DNA of 64,000 bases from an uncultured Pelagibacteraceae bacterium (GCA_902594705.1 CACJNI010000003.1:79410-143409); one strand, 5' to 3'. Shown: positions 9,136 through 20,001, numbered from the stretch's first letter. Notes: a model not told the origin generated them from the letters alone. Numbers and translations are program-made.

Positions 9136-10524
9136 ATGAGTAAAAATAAAAACAATAAACCAATTTGGGGTACAAGAATTAAGAAAAATGCCTCAACTTT
9201 ATTTAAAAAAGTTGGTGGTTCATTAACAGTAGATAAAAGACTATTTAAAGAAGATATCGAAGGATCAATTGCTCATGTAGAAATGCTTCACAAACAGAAA
9301 ATTATAAATTTCAGAATAAAGAATAAAATAATCTGGGGATTAAAAAGAATTAAAAATGAAATTGTAAAAAAAAAGTTCAATTTTGATTATGATTTAGAGG
9401 ATATTCATATGAATATAGAAAACAGATTATTTGAATTAATTGGTGATGATGCTGGATATGTTCATACTGCCAGATCTAGAAATGACCAGGTAATTACCGA
9501 CCTTAAATTATGGTTAAAAGAAGAAACAAAAAAAATAGTAATTTTATTAGATAATACAAATTCAAATATTCTAAATCTTGCACAAAAAAATATCAGAACA
9601 ATTATGCCAGGATTTACACATTTAAAAAATGCACAACCACTATCTTTAGCACATTATCTACTAGCATATGTTGAAATGTTTAAGAGAGATAAGAAAAAAT
9701 TTAAGAATAATTTAGAATTTTTAGATGAAAATCCTTTAGGTGTGGGGGCTTTATCTGGCACCTCTTTTAAAATTGATAGAAATTACACCACAAAAAAACT
9801 TAAATTTAAAAAACCAACAAACAATTCTGTAGATACTGTATCTGATAGAGATTTTGTTTTAGACTTCTTGTATTCTTGTCTAGCTTGCTCTTTACACATT
9901 TCTAGAATTGCTGAAGAGCTCATAATTTGGAATTCTGATGCATTTAACATGATAACTTTAAATGATAAATTAGTAACCGGTTCGTCTATAATGCCACAAA
10001 AAAAGAATCCTGATCCATTGGAATATTTGAGAGGTAAAACTGGAATATTTATTGGAAATATGAATTTTATGATTTCAATATTAAAGGGCTTACCCTTATC
10101 ATATTTTAAAGATTTGCAGGATGACAAAGAAATTGTTTTTAAAACAAATGATCAATTAAAAATATCACTATCATTATTGAATGATGTATTTAAAAATTTA
10201 ATAATAAATAAAAAAAGTATGCTATCCCTTGCGGAAAAAGGATTTACTACAGCTACAGATTTATCTGATTACATTGTAAGAGAACTTGGATATCCATTTA
10301 GAAAGGCATACATACAAACAGCAAAAATAATTAATCTAGCTGAAAAAAAAAACAAAAAACTTCACGAACTAGAATTGAAAGAAATAAATCAAATTGAGCC
10401 AAAACTTACATTAAATGTTTATAAAATACTAAATCTAGAAAATTCAATTAATTCAAAAAAATCTTATGGCGGAACTTCTTTTGAGAACGTTAAGAAAATG
10501 ATAAAAAAAGCAAAAAATGAGTAA
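9136..10524 (+). CDS. argH: Argininosuccinate lyase
   Basis: HTARSRNDQV, PGFTHLKNAQPLSLAHYLLAY, GSSIMPQKKNPDPLE. Confidence 0.95.
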   Translation: MSKNKNNKPIWGTRIKKNASTLFKKVGGSLTVDKRLFKEDIEGSIAHVEMLHKQKIINFRIKNKIIWGLKRIKNEIVKKKFNFDYDLEDIHMNIENRLFELIGDDAGYVHTARSRNDQVITDLKLWLKEETKKIVILLDNTNSNILNLAQKNIRTIMPGFTHLKNAQPLSLAHYLLAYVEMFKRDKKKFKNNLEFLDENPLGVGALSGTSFKIDRNYTTKKLKFKKPTNNSVDTVSDRDFVLDFLYSCLACSLHISRIAEELIIWNSDAFNMITLNDKLVTGSSIMPQKKNPDPLEYLRGKTGIFIGNMNFMISILKGLPLSYFKDLQDDKEIVFKTNDQLKISLSLLNDVFKNLIINKKSMLSLAEKGFTTATDLSDYIVRELGYPFRKAYIQTAKIINLAEKKNKKLHELELKEINQIEPKLTLNVYKILNLENSINSKKSYGGTSFENVKKMIKKAKNE

Positions 10525-10633
10525 AAAAATTTTAATTATTATACTTTGTTTATATTTTGTGGTTGCTTGTGGGCGTAAAGGCGATCCAGAGTATAAATCT
10601 GAATTAAGTAAGAATATTCAAAAAGTATTATGA
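10517..10633 (+). CDS. lptM: LptM/YifL-type small lipoprotein (38 aa), not in the ORF track
   Basis: Manual translation MSKKILIIILCLYFVVACGRKGDPEYKSELSKNIQKVL*; lipobox VVAC followed by GRKGD; located between argH and lysA as usual for this family. Confidence 0.85.
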   Translation: MSKKILIIILCLYFVVACGRKGDPEYKSELSKNIQKVL

Positions 10634-11844
10634 GATATATAAACAATAAATTTTTTATTGAAGGAAAAAACGTTGAGAGTCTGACAAAAAAATTTAATAC
10701 ACCTCTATACTGCTACTCTTATAAAAATTTAAGAGAAAATGCAGAGAATTTTAAAAAAGCTTTTGAGGAAATTAAACCTTTAATTTGTTTTTCTGTAAAA
10801 TCTAATTCAAATATTTCACTATTAAAAGAAATAAAAAAACTTGGCCTTGGGGCAGATGTAGTTTCGAAGGGTGAATTATATGCATCACTTAGAGCTGGTA
10901 TTGATAAAAATAAGATAGTTTTCTCTGGAGTTGGTAAAACAAGAGATGAAATTGAGTACGCAATTAAGCAAAAAATATTATTAATAAATTCTGAGTCATT
11001 GAGTGAAGTTTTGGCGATTGAAGCGGCTGCAAAAAAACTAAATAAAGTTGTTGATATAGGACTAAGATTAAATCCAGATACAGATGCTGAAACATTGAAA
11101 CAAATTTCAACTGGTAAAAGTGAAAATAAATTTGGTGTAGATAAAAAGACTTTTGTAAAAATTATTAATTTGATGAAACAATCAAAATTTATAAATATTA
11201 AATGCTTAAGCGTTCATATCGGTAGTCAAATCTTAAACCACAAACCCTACGAAAAAATGCTAAATGTTCTTGATAAACTTTTAAAAAATTTAGATTATAA
11301 ATTTGAGATCATTGATTTAGGTGGTGGGATGGGGATTAACTATGATAATAAAACAAAAAAACTTAATTATACAAAATATAAAAAATCAATAATTAAATTT
11401 AAAAATAAATACAATTGTAAAATAATTTTTGAACCTGGAAGATCTATAATTGGAAATGTTGGTATACTTGCATCTAAAGTAATTTATTTAAAAAATAACA
11501 AAACAAAAACATTTGTAATATTAGATGCGGCAATGAATGATTTGATAAGACCAGCTTTGTATAATGCAAAACATAGGATAATTCCATCACTAAGAAATAT
11601 GTCACGATCAAAGAAAATATTAGAATTTGTAGGCCCAGTATGTGAAACAACTGATAAATTTTTAACAGAAAGGAAATTTCAGAATATAAAAGAAAATGAT
11701 ATTATGATTATTTGCGATACAGGTGCCTATGGTTATTCATTATCATCTAATTATAATCTTAGATTAAGGCCTGCTGAAATTTTGATTAAAGGAAATAAAG
11801 TAAAGATTATAAGAAAAAGACAAAAAATAACAGATATTATCTAA
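10630..11844 (+). CDS. lysA: Diaminopimelate decarboxylase
   Basis: CFSVKSNSNISLLKEIKKLGLGADVVSKGEL, HIGSQI, DLGGGMGI, EPGRSI, CDTGAYGYSLSSNYN. Confidence 0.95.
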   Translation: MRYINNKFFIEGKNVESLTKKFNTPLYCYSYKNLRENAENFKKAFEEIKPLICFSVKSNSNISLLKEIKKLGLGADVVSKGELYASLRAGIDKNKIVFSGVGKTRDEIEYAIKQKILLINSESLSEVLAIEAAAKKLNKVVDIGLRLNPDTDAETLKQISTGKSENKFGVDKKTFVKIINLMKQSKFINIKCLSVHIGSQILNHKPYEKMLNVLDKLLKNLDYKFEIIDLGGGMGINYDNKTKKLNYTKYKKSIIKFKNKYNCKIIFEPGRSIIGNVGILASKVIYLKNNKTKTFVILDAAMNDLIRPALYNAKHRIIPSLRNMSRSKKILEFVGPVCETTDKFLTERKFQNIKENDIMIICDTGAYGYSLSSNYNLRLRPAEILIKGNKVKIIRKRQKITDII

Positions 11845-11857
11845 CTTAAAACTTATA

Positions 11858-12556
11858 ATGAGAAATATCCTCTTTAAAAGTATATTTTTTTCTGGATTAA
11901 TTTTAATATGTATTATTTTTCTTCCATCTTTATTACTACCTAAGAAAATCACTCTTTTTGGAGGTAAACTTTTTGGATACTGGTCCTCATTCTGTTTAAA
12001 AATTTTTTACTCAACCAGCATAGTAATAAAAGGTAAAGAAAACATAATTAGTAACGAAAATTTCTTTATCGCATGCTCTCATCAATCGATGTTTGAAACT
12101 TTTTTTTTACAAACAATATTTAATTCACCAATTTTTATTCTTAAAAAAGAACTATTAAATATTCCGATATTTGGTTGGTATTTAAGAAAGATAGATTCTA
12201 TTTCTGTGAATAGAAATAAAGTTTCTAGAGAAAACCTTAATTTTACTGAAAAAATTAAAGAAGTTATGGAAAAAACAAAAAGACCTATAATAATTTTTCC
12301 ACAAGCTACTCGAGTTCTACCAGATGAAATTATTCCTTTTAAAAAGGGAGTTGGAAGAATTTACAGAGAATTAAATGTAAAATGTCAACCCGTCGCTATT
12401 GACTCTGGAAGAGTATGGCCAAAAACTGGAAAGATGATGCCCAATAAAACGATTACTATTTCTATTTTAAAACCAATTAATACAGGTATCGAAGAAACAG
12501 AATTTGTAAAATTATTGCAAAAAGAAATTTATTCCGAGCTTGGTCTTGCTAACTAA
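11858..12556 (+). CDS. plsC: 1-acyl-sn-glycerol-3-phosphate acyltransferase (PlsC family)
   Basis: FIACSHQSMFETF (HX4D-like variant HQSMFE) and IIIFPQATRV. Confidence 0.82.
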   Translation: MRNILFKSIFFSGLILICIIFLPSLLLPKKITLFGGKLFGYWSSFCLKIFYSTSIVIKGKENIISNENFFIACSHQSMFETFFLQTIFNSPIFILKKELLNIPIFGWYLRKIDSISVNRNKVSRENLNFTEKIKEVMEKTKRPIIIFPQATRVLPDEIIPFKKGVGRIYRELNVKCQPVAIDSGRVWPKTGKMMPNKTITISILKPINTGIEETEFVKLLQKEIYSELGLAN

Positions 12557-13665
12557 CCTTTCATAGGCATTACAACATAAATACTGTCAAAGTCTGCAGG
12601 ATCTTTTATTAACGCAGGAGATCCAGTATCTTTCAAATATATTTCAATATTATCACCATTTAGTTGGGATGCTATATCAAGCAAATATCTAGAGTTAAAA
12701 CTTATATCTAAATCTGTCTCAAATTTTACAGATAGACTTTCTTTACCATCACCACTGTTGGTGTTATTGACAGATAAATCTAAATTATCTTTAGTCAAAT
12801 TAAATTTTACACCATCTTTTTTATCTAGAGAAACTGATGCTACTCTGTCGACGGAATTTAGAAAAGATTTGAGATCTATTTCAAGTTTTTTTTGATTCTC
12901 TCTAGGGATAACTTGAATATAATTAGGGAATTTTCCATCGATTAATTTAGATATCAAAATACTATTATTAAGTTCAAATTTAATTTTAGATTTAATATTT
13001 GAGACTTTAACTTCGCCATCATAATCTTCTAGAAGAGAACATAATTGAAATATAGTTTTTTTTGGAAGTATTATTGGTTCAAATTCAATTTTGTTTTTTA
13101 GTCTTATTTTTGAGATAGACATTCTATGGCTATCTGTTGCGGCTGCAGTTAAAAAATTCTTATCATCTGTTTGGGTCTGATGGAAAAAAATACCACTAAG
13201 ATAATGTCTTGTTTCATCATTCGAAATCGAGAATTTACATTTATTTAAAAGTTTTAATAAATCTTTTGAATTTACAGTAAATTCATTTTCATTAAAATTT
13301 TCATCTGTAATTGGAAATTCAGATGCATGAATTGAATTTAAATTGAATAGAGATTTATTTGATTCTAATTGTAATTTACTATCTCCAGTGTTTTCAAAAT
13401 TTATCTGACTACCAGAGGGTATTTTTCTTACAATATCAAACATAATTGATGAAGAAGTGGTTGTTTTGCCTTCATCAAAAATTTTAATATTTGAAATTTC
13501 ATTTACAAATATTAAATCTAAATCTGTTGCTGTAATTTTTAACTTAGAATTTGCTGCCTCTATCAAAATATTTGAAAGTATAGGTAAAGTGCTTCTTTTT
13601 TCTATTACACCCTGACAATAACCTAAAGATTTTTGCAAATCCTGTTGATTAACACTAAATTTCAT
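12553..13665 (-). CDS. dnaN: DNA polymerase III beta subunit (sliding clamp)
   Basis: MKFSVNQQDLQKSLGYCQGVIEKRSTLPILSNILIEA...C-terminal YVVMPMKG. Confidence 0.95.
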   Translation of the reverse strand: MKFSVNQQDLQKSLGYCQGVIEKRSTLPILSNILIEAANSKLKITATDLDLIFVNEISNIKIFDEGKTTTSSSIMFDIVRKIPSGSQINFENTGDSKLQLESNKSLFNLNSIHASEFPITDENFNENEFTVNSKDLLKLLNKCKFSISNDETRHYLSGIFFHQTQTDDKNFLTAAATDSHRMSISKIRLKNKIEFEPIILPKKTIFQLCSLLEDYDGEVKVSNIKSKIKFELNNSILISKLIDGKFPNYIQVIPRENQKKLEIDLKSFLNSVDRVASVSLDKKDGVKFNLTKDNLDLSVNNTNSGDGKESLSVKFETDLDISFNSRYLLDIASQLNGDNIEIYLKDTGSPALIKDPADFDSIYVVMPMKG

Positions 13666-15064
13666 TTTCTTGTTTGTATAATATTTTATTCTTTAGGCTA
13701 TCAATGCTTAAATTTAATTCATTATCGTCTTTTCTTAATTTTTCTATTGTTTTAACTGAATGAATAACTGTTGTGTGATCTCTATTAGCAAATGATCGAC
13801 CTATCTCTGGTAAAGATTTAGATGTCAGCATTTTTGCTAAATAAATAGCAGTTTGTCTTGGTCTTACAAGGTATCTTGACCTTCTTGGTGACAACATTTC
13901 GTTTTTACTTATTTTAAAATATTTACAGACTATTGTTTGAATATTGTCTATATCAACTTTATTTTCTGTTAAATTTAATAGATCTTTTAATATTACTTTT
14001 ACCTCTGACATTGAAGGTATTTTTCCATAAATTCTTGAGAAAGATACTATTCTATTAAATGCACCTACAAGTTCTCTGATACTAGTGTTAACTTCAGTAC
14101 TAATAAATTTTATTATCTCATCACTGATTTTAATATTATTTGGATCATGAATTCCAAGATCTTCATTTTTGGATTTTATTATATTGTATCTTAATTCAAA
14201 ATCAGCATTTTGAATATCAACTACTAGTCCTCCTGAAAATCTAGATTTAATTCTCTCTTGTATTCTAGTTAATTTGTTTGGTGGTCTATCTGCTGATACT
14301 ATAATTTGTGATCCTTTCTCTAACAAAACATTAAACGTGTGGAAAAACTCTTCTTGCATAGCTTCTTTTCCATTCATAAATTGAATATCATCAATCAAAA
14401 ATATGTCAGTATTTCTAAAATACTCTTTAAACTTTACCATATCATTAGATTTTATCGATTTTACAAATTGATACATAAATCTTTCAGCTGAAATAAACAT
14501 TACTTTATTTTTTTCTTTCAAACTTAATCCAATTGCATTTAACAAATGTGTCTTACCCATTCCAACTCCACCATAAATATATAGAGGATTATAATGAGCT
14601 ATTTGTTCTGAGACTTTTTTTGCAGCTTCAAAAGCTAGTTTATTACTTTTCCCTAGCAAGAAATTCTCAAAATTTTTATTTGGATCAATTCGATTATATT
14701 GAAGATATGAATCTTTAATAAATGAAACCTTTTCATTGTCAGGTGAATTATCTGGTTTTATTTCATCAGTATTTTTGTTCTTTATATTCTCGTTAATCAC
14801 AAATTCTATTCTGGAAATATCTTTTTTATATAATTTAATTATTTGTAATATTTGATCTAAATATCTTGAGGTTATCCAGTCTCTGATAAATCTTGTCGAA
14901 ACGGATAATAAAATATAATTTTTAAACTCATCAACCAAATCAATTTTTTTTAACCAACTATCATAAATCTCAGAACCAAACTTATTTTTCATTTCATTTT
15001 GTAATAATTTCCAATCAATCTTATTTATATTGTCTGATTTAATGTTAGTGAGATTATTTTTCAT
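13655..15064 (-). CDS. dnaA: Chromosomal replication initiator DnaA
   Basis: NPLYIYGGVGMGKTHLLNAIG, FLIDDIQFM, RDHTTVIHSVKTI. Confidence 0.97.
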   Translation of the reverse strand: MKNNLTNIKSDNINKIDWKLLQNEMKNKFGSEIYDSWLKKIDLVDEFKNYILLSVSTRFIRDWITSRYLDQILQIIKLYKKDISRIEFVINENIKNKNTDEIKPDNSPDNEKVSFIKDSYLQYNRIDPNKNFENFLLGKSNKLAFEAAKKVSEQIAHYNPLYIYGGVGMGKTHLLNAIGLSLKEKNKVMFISAERFMYQFVKSIKSNDMVKFKEYFRNTDIFLIDDIQFMNGKEAMQEEFFHTFNVLLEKGSQIIVSADRPPNKLTRIQERIKSRFSGGLVVDIQNADFELRYNIIKSKNEDLGIHDPNNIKISDEIIKFISTEVNTSIRELVGAFNRIVSFSRIYGKIPSMSEVKVILKDLLNLTENKVDIDNIQTIVCKYFKISKNEMLSPRRSRYLVRPRQTAIYLAKMLTSKSLPEIGRSFANRDHTTVIHSVKTIEKLRKDDNELNLSIDSLKNKILYKQENEI

Positions 15065-15309
15065 GAGAGTCTGTTAAACTCCTATTCATAATTCAATGCA
15101 ATAAATTTATTTTTATTCTCAAAAAAAAATAAAATTTACAATTGTATAAATTAATAATTGAATCTATTTTTAGGGACTTAAAATTAGTAATCTTAAATTT
15201 ACTTTTTTTATTTTTTTTTTTATCTTGGGACTAAAAGATTAAAAGATTCTTTTTTTAATTGAAAAAATAATCTCTAGGGTTGTAATTTCTTTAAGTAAAC
15301 TAAAAGTTG

Positions 15310-15570
15310 TTATAAGGAATTTATTTTTTTTGTTATTCTAGAAATATTTCTTGACGCGTTTTGCTTTTTTATCACTCCTGTCTTTGCTATTTTCATCAAT
15401 TCAGAGTTTAATTTTGGCAAGAATGCTAAAGCTTCTTTTTTGTCCTTTTTATCAAGAATTAAATTCATTTTTTTTATTGCAGATCTAAACCTGCTTTTTC
15501 TAGACTTATTTACCGTTGTTTGACGTGATATACGTCTTATTCGTTTAATAGCTGATTTAGTGTTTGCCAT
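15310..15570 (-). CDS. rpsT: 30S ribosomal protein S20
   Basis: MANTKSAIKRIRRISRQTTVNKSRKSRFRSAIKKM; ORF-track start at 15633 is too far upstream. Confidence 0.95.
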   Translation of the reverse strand: MANTKSAIKRIRRISRQTTVNKSRKSRFRSAIKKMNLILDKKDKKEALAFLPKLNSELMKIAKTGVIKKQNASRNISRITKKINSL

Positions 15571-15620
15571 AAGCGCGATTGTATATAACGAGAAATTTAT
15601 ACGGTCAATATAATAATTTT

Positions 15621-16484
15621 TTATTTTTGACAAATATTACAAAAAAATGTTGATCTATTAGTGATAAATTTTTTTTTTATTGTCCCTTTGCATCCTGGTG
15701 AAAGACAACTCTTATTTTCTCTATTGTATACTTTAAAGTTATCTTGAAAAGATCCATTTTTACCAACTATATTTTTAAAATCTCTAATACTAGACCCACC
15801 TTTTTTTATCGCTAAATTTAAAATTTTTCTTGAATATTTAATAATATTAATACAATCGTTTTCACTTAAAGATTTTGCTTTTTTTTTTGGACTAATTTTA
15901 GAGCTGAATAAAATTTCACTTGCATAAATATTCCCCAAACCTGAAACAAACTTTTGATCTAAGAGAAAATTTTTTATATTCTTTTTCTTTTTATAAAAAT
16001 ATTTTTTTAAGTAGTTTAGATTAAATTTTGAAGAAAAAGGCTCAGGACCGTAGTTATTTATAAAATTTTCTAAATTATTCTTATTTTCAAATAATTTGAA
16101 ATAACCAAATCTTCTGGGATCATTATATATAATTTTTATGTTATCAAATTCCAAAAACACATGATTATGTTTTTTTGGTAAATAAGGACTATGATAAAAA
16201 CTTGCATTTGTTTTTTGATTTAAAATATTTTTTCTTAAGAGATGTATAGTGCCAGACATTCCAAGATGAATTAAGCAAAATTTTTCATCATTTAAAACTA
16301 GTATGATATATTTTGAAAACCTCTTAACTTTTTTTATTGATTTTGATTGAAGTCTTGTTTCAAAACCTTTTTTTATTTTGTACCTTAAATTCCTATTCTT
16401 TATACTTACTTTTTTTATTTTTTTTCCTGTTATTGTTCTACTTAGTGACTCTTTAACAACTTCTACTTCTGGCAATTCTGGCAT
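15621..16484 (-). CDS. mutM: Formamidopyrimidine-DNA glycosylase
   Basis: MPELPEVEVVKESL, NDPRRFGYF, SGLGNIYASEILF, C-terminal zinc finger C..GC...CNICQK. Confidence 0.95.
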   Translation of the reverse strand: MPELPEVEVVKESLSRTITGKKIKKVSIKNRNLRYKIKKGFETRLQSKSIKKVKRFSKYIILVLNDEKFCLIHLGMSGTIHLLRKNILNQKTNASFYHSPYLPKKHNHVFLEFDNIKIIYNDPRRFGYFKLFENKNNLENFINNYGPEPFSSKFNLNYLKKYFYKKKKNIKNFLLDQKFVSGLGNIYASEILFSSKISPKKKAKSLSENDCINIIKYSRKILNLAIKKGGSSIRDFKNIVGKNGSFQDNFKVYNRENKSCLSPGCKGTIKKKFITNRSTFFCNICQK

Positions 16485-16516
16485 TTATTATTATATTAAT
16501 TAATATTATTTATTTT

Positions 16517-17224
16517 ATGCAACAATATCTTCAAAATAAAAAAGGTCTAGTCCAAGGTGTCTTTGATAAAGTTTATGACAAATACGACATCATGAATGAT
16601 TTGATGTCACTTGGAGTTCATAGAATCTGGAAAAGAAATTTAATAAATTGGATGAGCCCAGGTAAAAATAAAATTCTAGCAGATGTTGCATGTGGCACAG
16701 GTGATATAGCTAAACTTTTTATCGATAATAGTTCAAATAAAAATATAGAATTATTTTGTATTGATCCCAATGAAGGAATGATGAAAAGGGGAAAAAATAG
16801 ACTATCAAATTACAAAAATATCAAGTGGATTAAGGGGTCGGCAGAGAAGTTGCCTTTAAAATCTAATTCGTGTGATTATTATACAATCAGTTTTGGTTTA
16901 AGAAATACAAAAAATATTAATAAATCCTTAAGTGAAGCGTACAGAGTTTTAAAGTCAGGAGGAAGATTTTTTTGTTTAGAATTTTCAAAAATTCAAAATT
17001 TAAACTTAGATTTAGTCTATAAAAGATACTCTAAATTAATTCCAGAAATAGGAAAATTTGTGGTTGGTGAAAAAGAGCCTTATGAATATCTAATAAAAAG
17101 TATCCAAGAATTTGTTAATCAAGAGGAATTAAAGGGTTTAATGGAGAAAAATAATTTTATTAAATGTGAGTATAGAAACTATTCTGGTGGAATAGTAGCT
17201 ATTCATTCAGGTTGGAAAATATGA
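16517..17224 (+). CDS. ubiE: Demethylmenaquinone/2-polyprenyl-6-methoxyphenol methyltransferase
   Basis: VFDKVYDKYDIMNDLMSLGVHRIWKR, DVACGTGDIA, YYTISFGLRN. Confidence 0.95.
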   Translation: MQQYLQNKKGLVQGVFDKVYDKYDIMNDLMSLGVHRIWKRNLINWMSPGKNKILADVACGTGDIAKLFIDNSSNKNIELFCIDPNEGMMKRGKNRLSNYKNIKWIKGSAEKLPLKSNSCDYYTISFGLRNTKNINKSLSEAYRVLKSGGRFFCLEFSKIQNLNLDLVYKRYSKLIPEIGKFVVGEKEPYEYLIKSIQEFVNQEELKGLMEKNNFIKCEYRNYSGGIVAIHSGWKI

Positions 17225-18789
17225 TTAAAAAATTATACATACTTTTTAAGCTTGGAAGGAAATTAGCAAAATCTGACGCTTTAAGTATATTCACAAAGTT
17301 TCATAATCCGCCGATTGGAATAAAAATTTTATTCTATTTGTTGTCTTTATCGTTTTCAAAAAAAGATAATTCTTTTGTAAATGAAACTGAAGGTGAAAGA
17401 TTATCAAACTCCTTGCAATCTATGGGCACAACATTTATTAAATTAGGTCAATTTCTAGCAACTAGACCAGATATAATTGGAGAAAAGTTATCAAAGCAAC
17501 TAGAGAGTTTACAAGATCGTTTGCCTCCCTTTGAATTATTTAAAGCTAAAGAAATAATCAAAAAAGATCTAGGAGAAGATAATTTTAATTCAATTATAAA
17601 TCTATCTGAACCAGTTGCAGCTGCATCTATAGCTCAAGTTCATAAAGCGCAGATAAATGACAATGGCATAATTAAAGATGTAGCTATAAAAATTTTACGA
17701 CCAAATATAAAAAAAATATTCAACGAAGAAATTGATGCTTTGATGCTTTTTGCTTTTTTAACTGAGTCAATTGTCAAAAAGACAAGAAGACTTAAATTAG
17801 TTGAGGTTGTTTATTTGCTAAAAGAAATAACCAATTTAGAAATGGATTTAAGATTTGAAGCCGCTGCAGCTAATGAGTATTCTGAAAATACTAAGAATGA
17901 CAGTGGATTTCAAGTTCCTAAAATTTATTGGAATTTTACAAGTGAAAATGTAATGACTTTAGACTGGGTTGAAGGTGTCTCGATAAGAGAAACACAAGAG
18001 TTAGAAAAAAGAAATATAGATACCAAAAAAATTGCATCAGATATTATTCAACATTTTCTAAGACATGCTGTTAGAGATGGTTTTTTTCATGCAGATATGC
18101 ATCAAGGTAACATTTTTGTAAACAATAGTGGTCAAATAGTTCCTATCGATTTTGGTATAATGGGAAGGCTCGATGATTTGAGTAAAAAATTCCTTGCTGA
18201 GATTTTATATGGATTTATTAGACGAGATTATAAAAAAGTGGCTGAAGTTCATTTGGCTGCAGGGTTAGTTCCAAAAGAAGTGCCTGTTGATGATCTAGCC
18301 CAAGCACTAAGATCAATAGGAGAGCCAATATTTGGTCAGTCAATTAAAGATATATCTGGTGGTAAATTACTCAAACAACTTTTTGATGTGACAGAAAAAT
18401 TTAATATGCAAACTCAACCACAGTTGCTTATGCTACAGAAAACCATGGTAGTAGTTGAAGGTGTTGCAAGAAGATTAAATCCAGAGACAAACATTTGGGA
18501 AACGTCAAGACCTGTTCTTGAAAAATGGCTTAAAGAAACAAAAGATCCTATAACAACATTAAATGAAACTTTAAAAAATTCTGCAGAAGTTATAAAAAGA
18601 TTACCAGAAATGCCACAAATAATGGACAAAGCAAACCAAGCATTAACATTTCTTGCAAGTGGACAAATTCCACAAAATACTAATACGTATAATGATCTAA
18701 ATACAAAAAAAAATGAAATGGTAGCTTTCAGAAATCAATCAATCATTGGTTTATTATTACTTGTAATTTTAGGATTAGTAGTATTTTAA
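17221..18789 (+). CDS. ubiB: UbiB family protein kinase-like, ubiquinone biosynthesis
   Basis: MGTTFIKLGQFLATRPDIIG, AAASIAQVHKAQ, FHADMHQGNIF. Confidence 0.95.
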   Translation: MIKKLYILFKLGRKLAKSDALSIFTKFHNPPIGIKILFYLLSLSFSKKDNSFVNETEGERLSNSLQSMGTTFIKLGQFLATRPDIIGEKLSKQLESLQDRLPPFELFKAKEIIKKDLGEDNFNSIINLSEPVAAASIAQVHKAQINDNGIIKDVAIKILRPNIKKIFNEEIDALMLFAFLTESIVKKTRRLKLVEVVYLLKEITNLEMDLRFEAAAANEYSENTKNDSGFQVPKIYWNFTSENVMTLDWVEGVSIRETQELEKRNIDTKKIASDIIQHFLRHAVRDGFFHADMHQGNIFVNNSGQIVPIDFGIMGRLDDLSKKFLAEILYGFIRRDYKKVAEVHLAAGLVPKEVPVDDLAQALRSIGEPIFGQSIKDISGGKLLKQLFDVTEKFNMQTQPQLLMLQKTMVVVEGVARRLNPETNIWETSRPVLEKWLKETKDPITTLNETLKNSAEVIKRLPEMPQIMDKANQALTFLASGQIPQNTNTYNDLNTKKNEMVAFRNQSIIGLLLLVILGLVVF

Positions 18790-18797
18790 TCTCGACG

Positions 18798-19997
18798 ATG
18801 AATTATTTTGAGAATAAAAAAATACTGTTAATTATATGTGGTGGAATTTCTGCTTACAAAAGTCTTGAGTTAATAAGATTATTTAAGAAAAATGGTTCTC
18901 GTGTAAAAACTATAATAACAAAAAATGCAAAAGAATTTGTAACTCCATTATCTGTATCGTCTCTTTCCCAAGAAAAAGTTTATGACGATATATTTAGTGC
19001 AGAAAACGAAGCTGAGATGGACCATATATCTTTATCAAGATGGGCTGATGCAGTATTAGTAGCACCAATTACAGCTAATACCATATCTAAAGTAGCCTCG
19101 GGAAATGCAGAAGATTTGGCGTCTACTGTTTTATTAGCTTCTAACAAACAAATATTTTTAGCACCGGCAATGAATGTAAGAATGTGGGAGCATCCTTCTA
19201 CTAAAGAAAACATATTAAAATTAAAAAGCTTTGGATACAAAATTATTGGGCCAGAGATAGGAGATATGGCATGTGGTGAATACGGTGAAGGAAAAATGAC
19301 AGAACCAAATGAAATAGTCAATACGCTTAAAAATTATTTTTCTAATTTAGATAAAAATAAAAAATTAAAAGCTTTAGTTACTGCAGGACCAACTAATGAA
19401 TATATCGATCCTGTAAGATTTATTACAAATAAATCCAGTGGCAAACAAGGATATGAAATAGCCAAATGTCTTAGAGACAATGGATTTGATACGACACTAA
19501 TTTCTGGAAAGACAAGCATTAAACCTTTGGACGGTGTTAATTTTGTGAGTGTTGAAACGGCTGAAGAGATGTTCAAAGAAAGTTTAAATAATCTACCAAC
19601 AGATGTAGCTATTTTTTCTGCAGCTGTCTCTGATTTTAAAGTGAAAAATTATAAAAGTACAAAAATTAAAAAGAATGAAGAATTTAACTTAGAGCTAGAA
19701 AAAAATATCGATATTTTAAATCATATATCTAATCATAATTCATTAAGACCAAAAATAACAATTGGTTTTGCGGCAGAAACAAACAATCTCTCGACAAATG
19801 CAAGGGAGAAGTTGAATGAAAAAAATTGTGACTGGGTAATTGCAAATGATGTCTCAGATCAAACTATAGGATTTGGATCAGATTTTAATAAAATTTCTAT
19901 ATTTTACAAAGATAAACCTGAAGAAAATTTTGAAAAGATGAGTAAATCATTGGTCGCTGAAGAAATAGTCAAAAGAGTAATTCAACAGATTAATTAA
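18798..19997 (+). CDS. coaBC: Phosphopantothenoylcysteine decarboxylase/phosphopantothenate-cysteine ligase
   Basis: GGISAYKSLELIRLFKK, APAMNVRMW, TAGPTNEYIDPVRFITNKSSGKQGYEIA. Confidence 0.95.
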   Translation: MNYFENKKILLIICGGISAYKSLELIRLFKKNGSRVKTIITKNAKEFVTPLSVSSLSQEKVYDDIFSAENEAEMDHISLSRWADAVLVAPITANTISKVASGNAEDLASTVLLASNKQIFLAPAMNVRMWEHPSTKENILKLKSFGYKIIGPEIGDMACGEYGEGKMTEPNEIVNTLKNYFSNLDKNKKLKALVTAGPTNEYIDPVRFITNKSSGKQGYEIAKCLRDNGFDTTLISGKTSIKPLDGVNFVSVETAEEMFKESLNNLPTDVAIFSAAVSDFKVKNYKSTKIKKNEEFNLELEKNIDILNHISNHNSLRPKITIGFAAETNNLSTNAREKLNEKNCDWVIANDVSDQTIGFGSDFNKISIFYKDKPEENFEKMSKSLVAEEIVKRVIQQIN

Positions 19998-20001
19998 CTT
20001 A

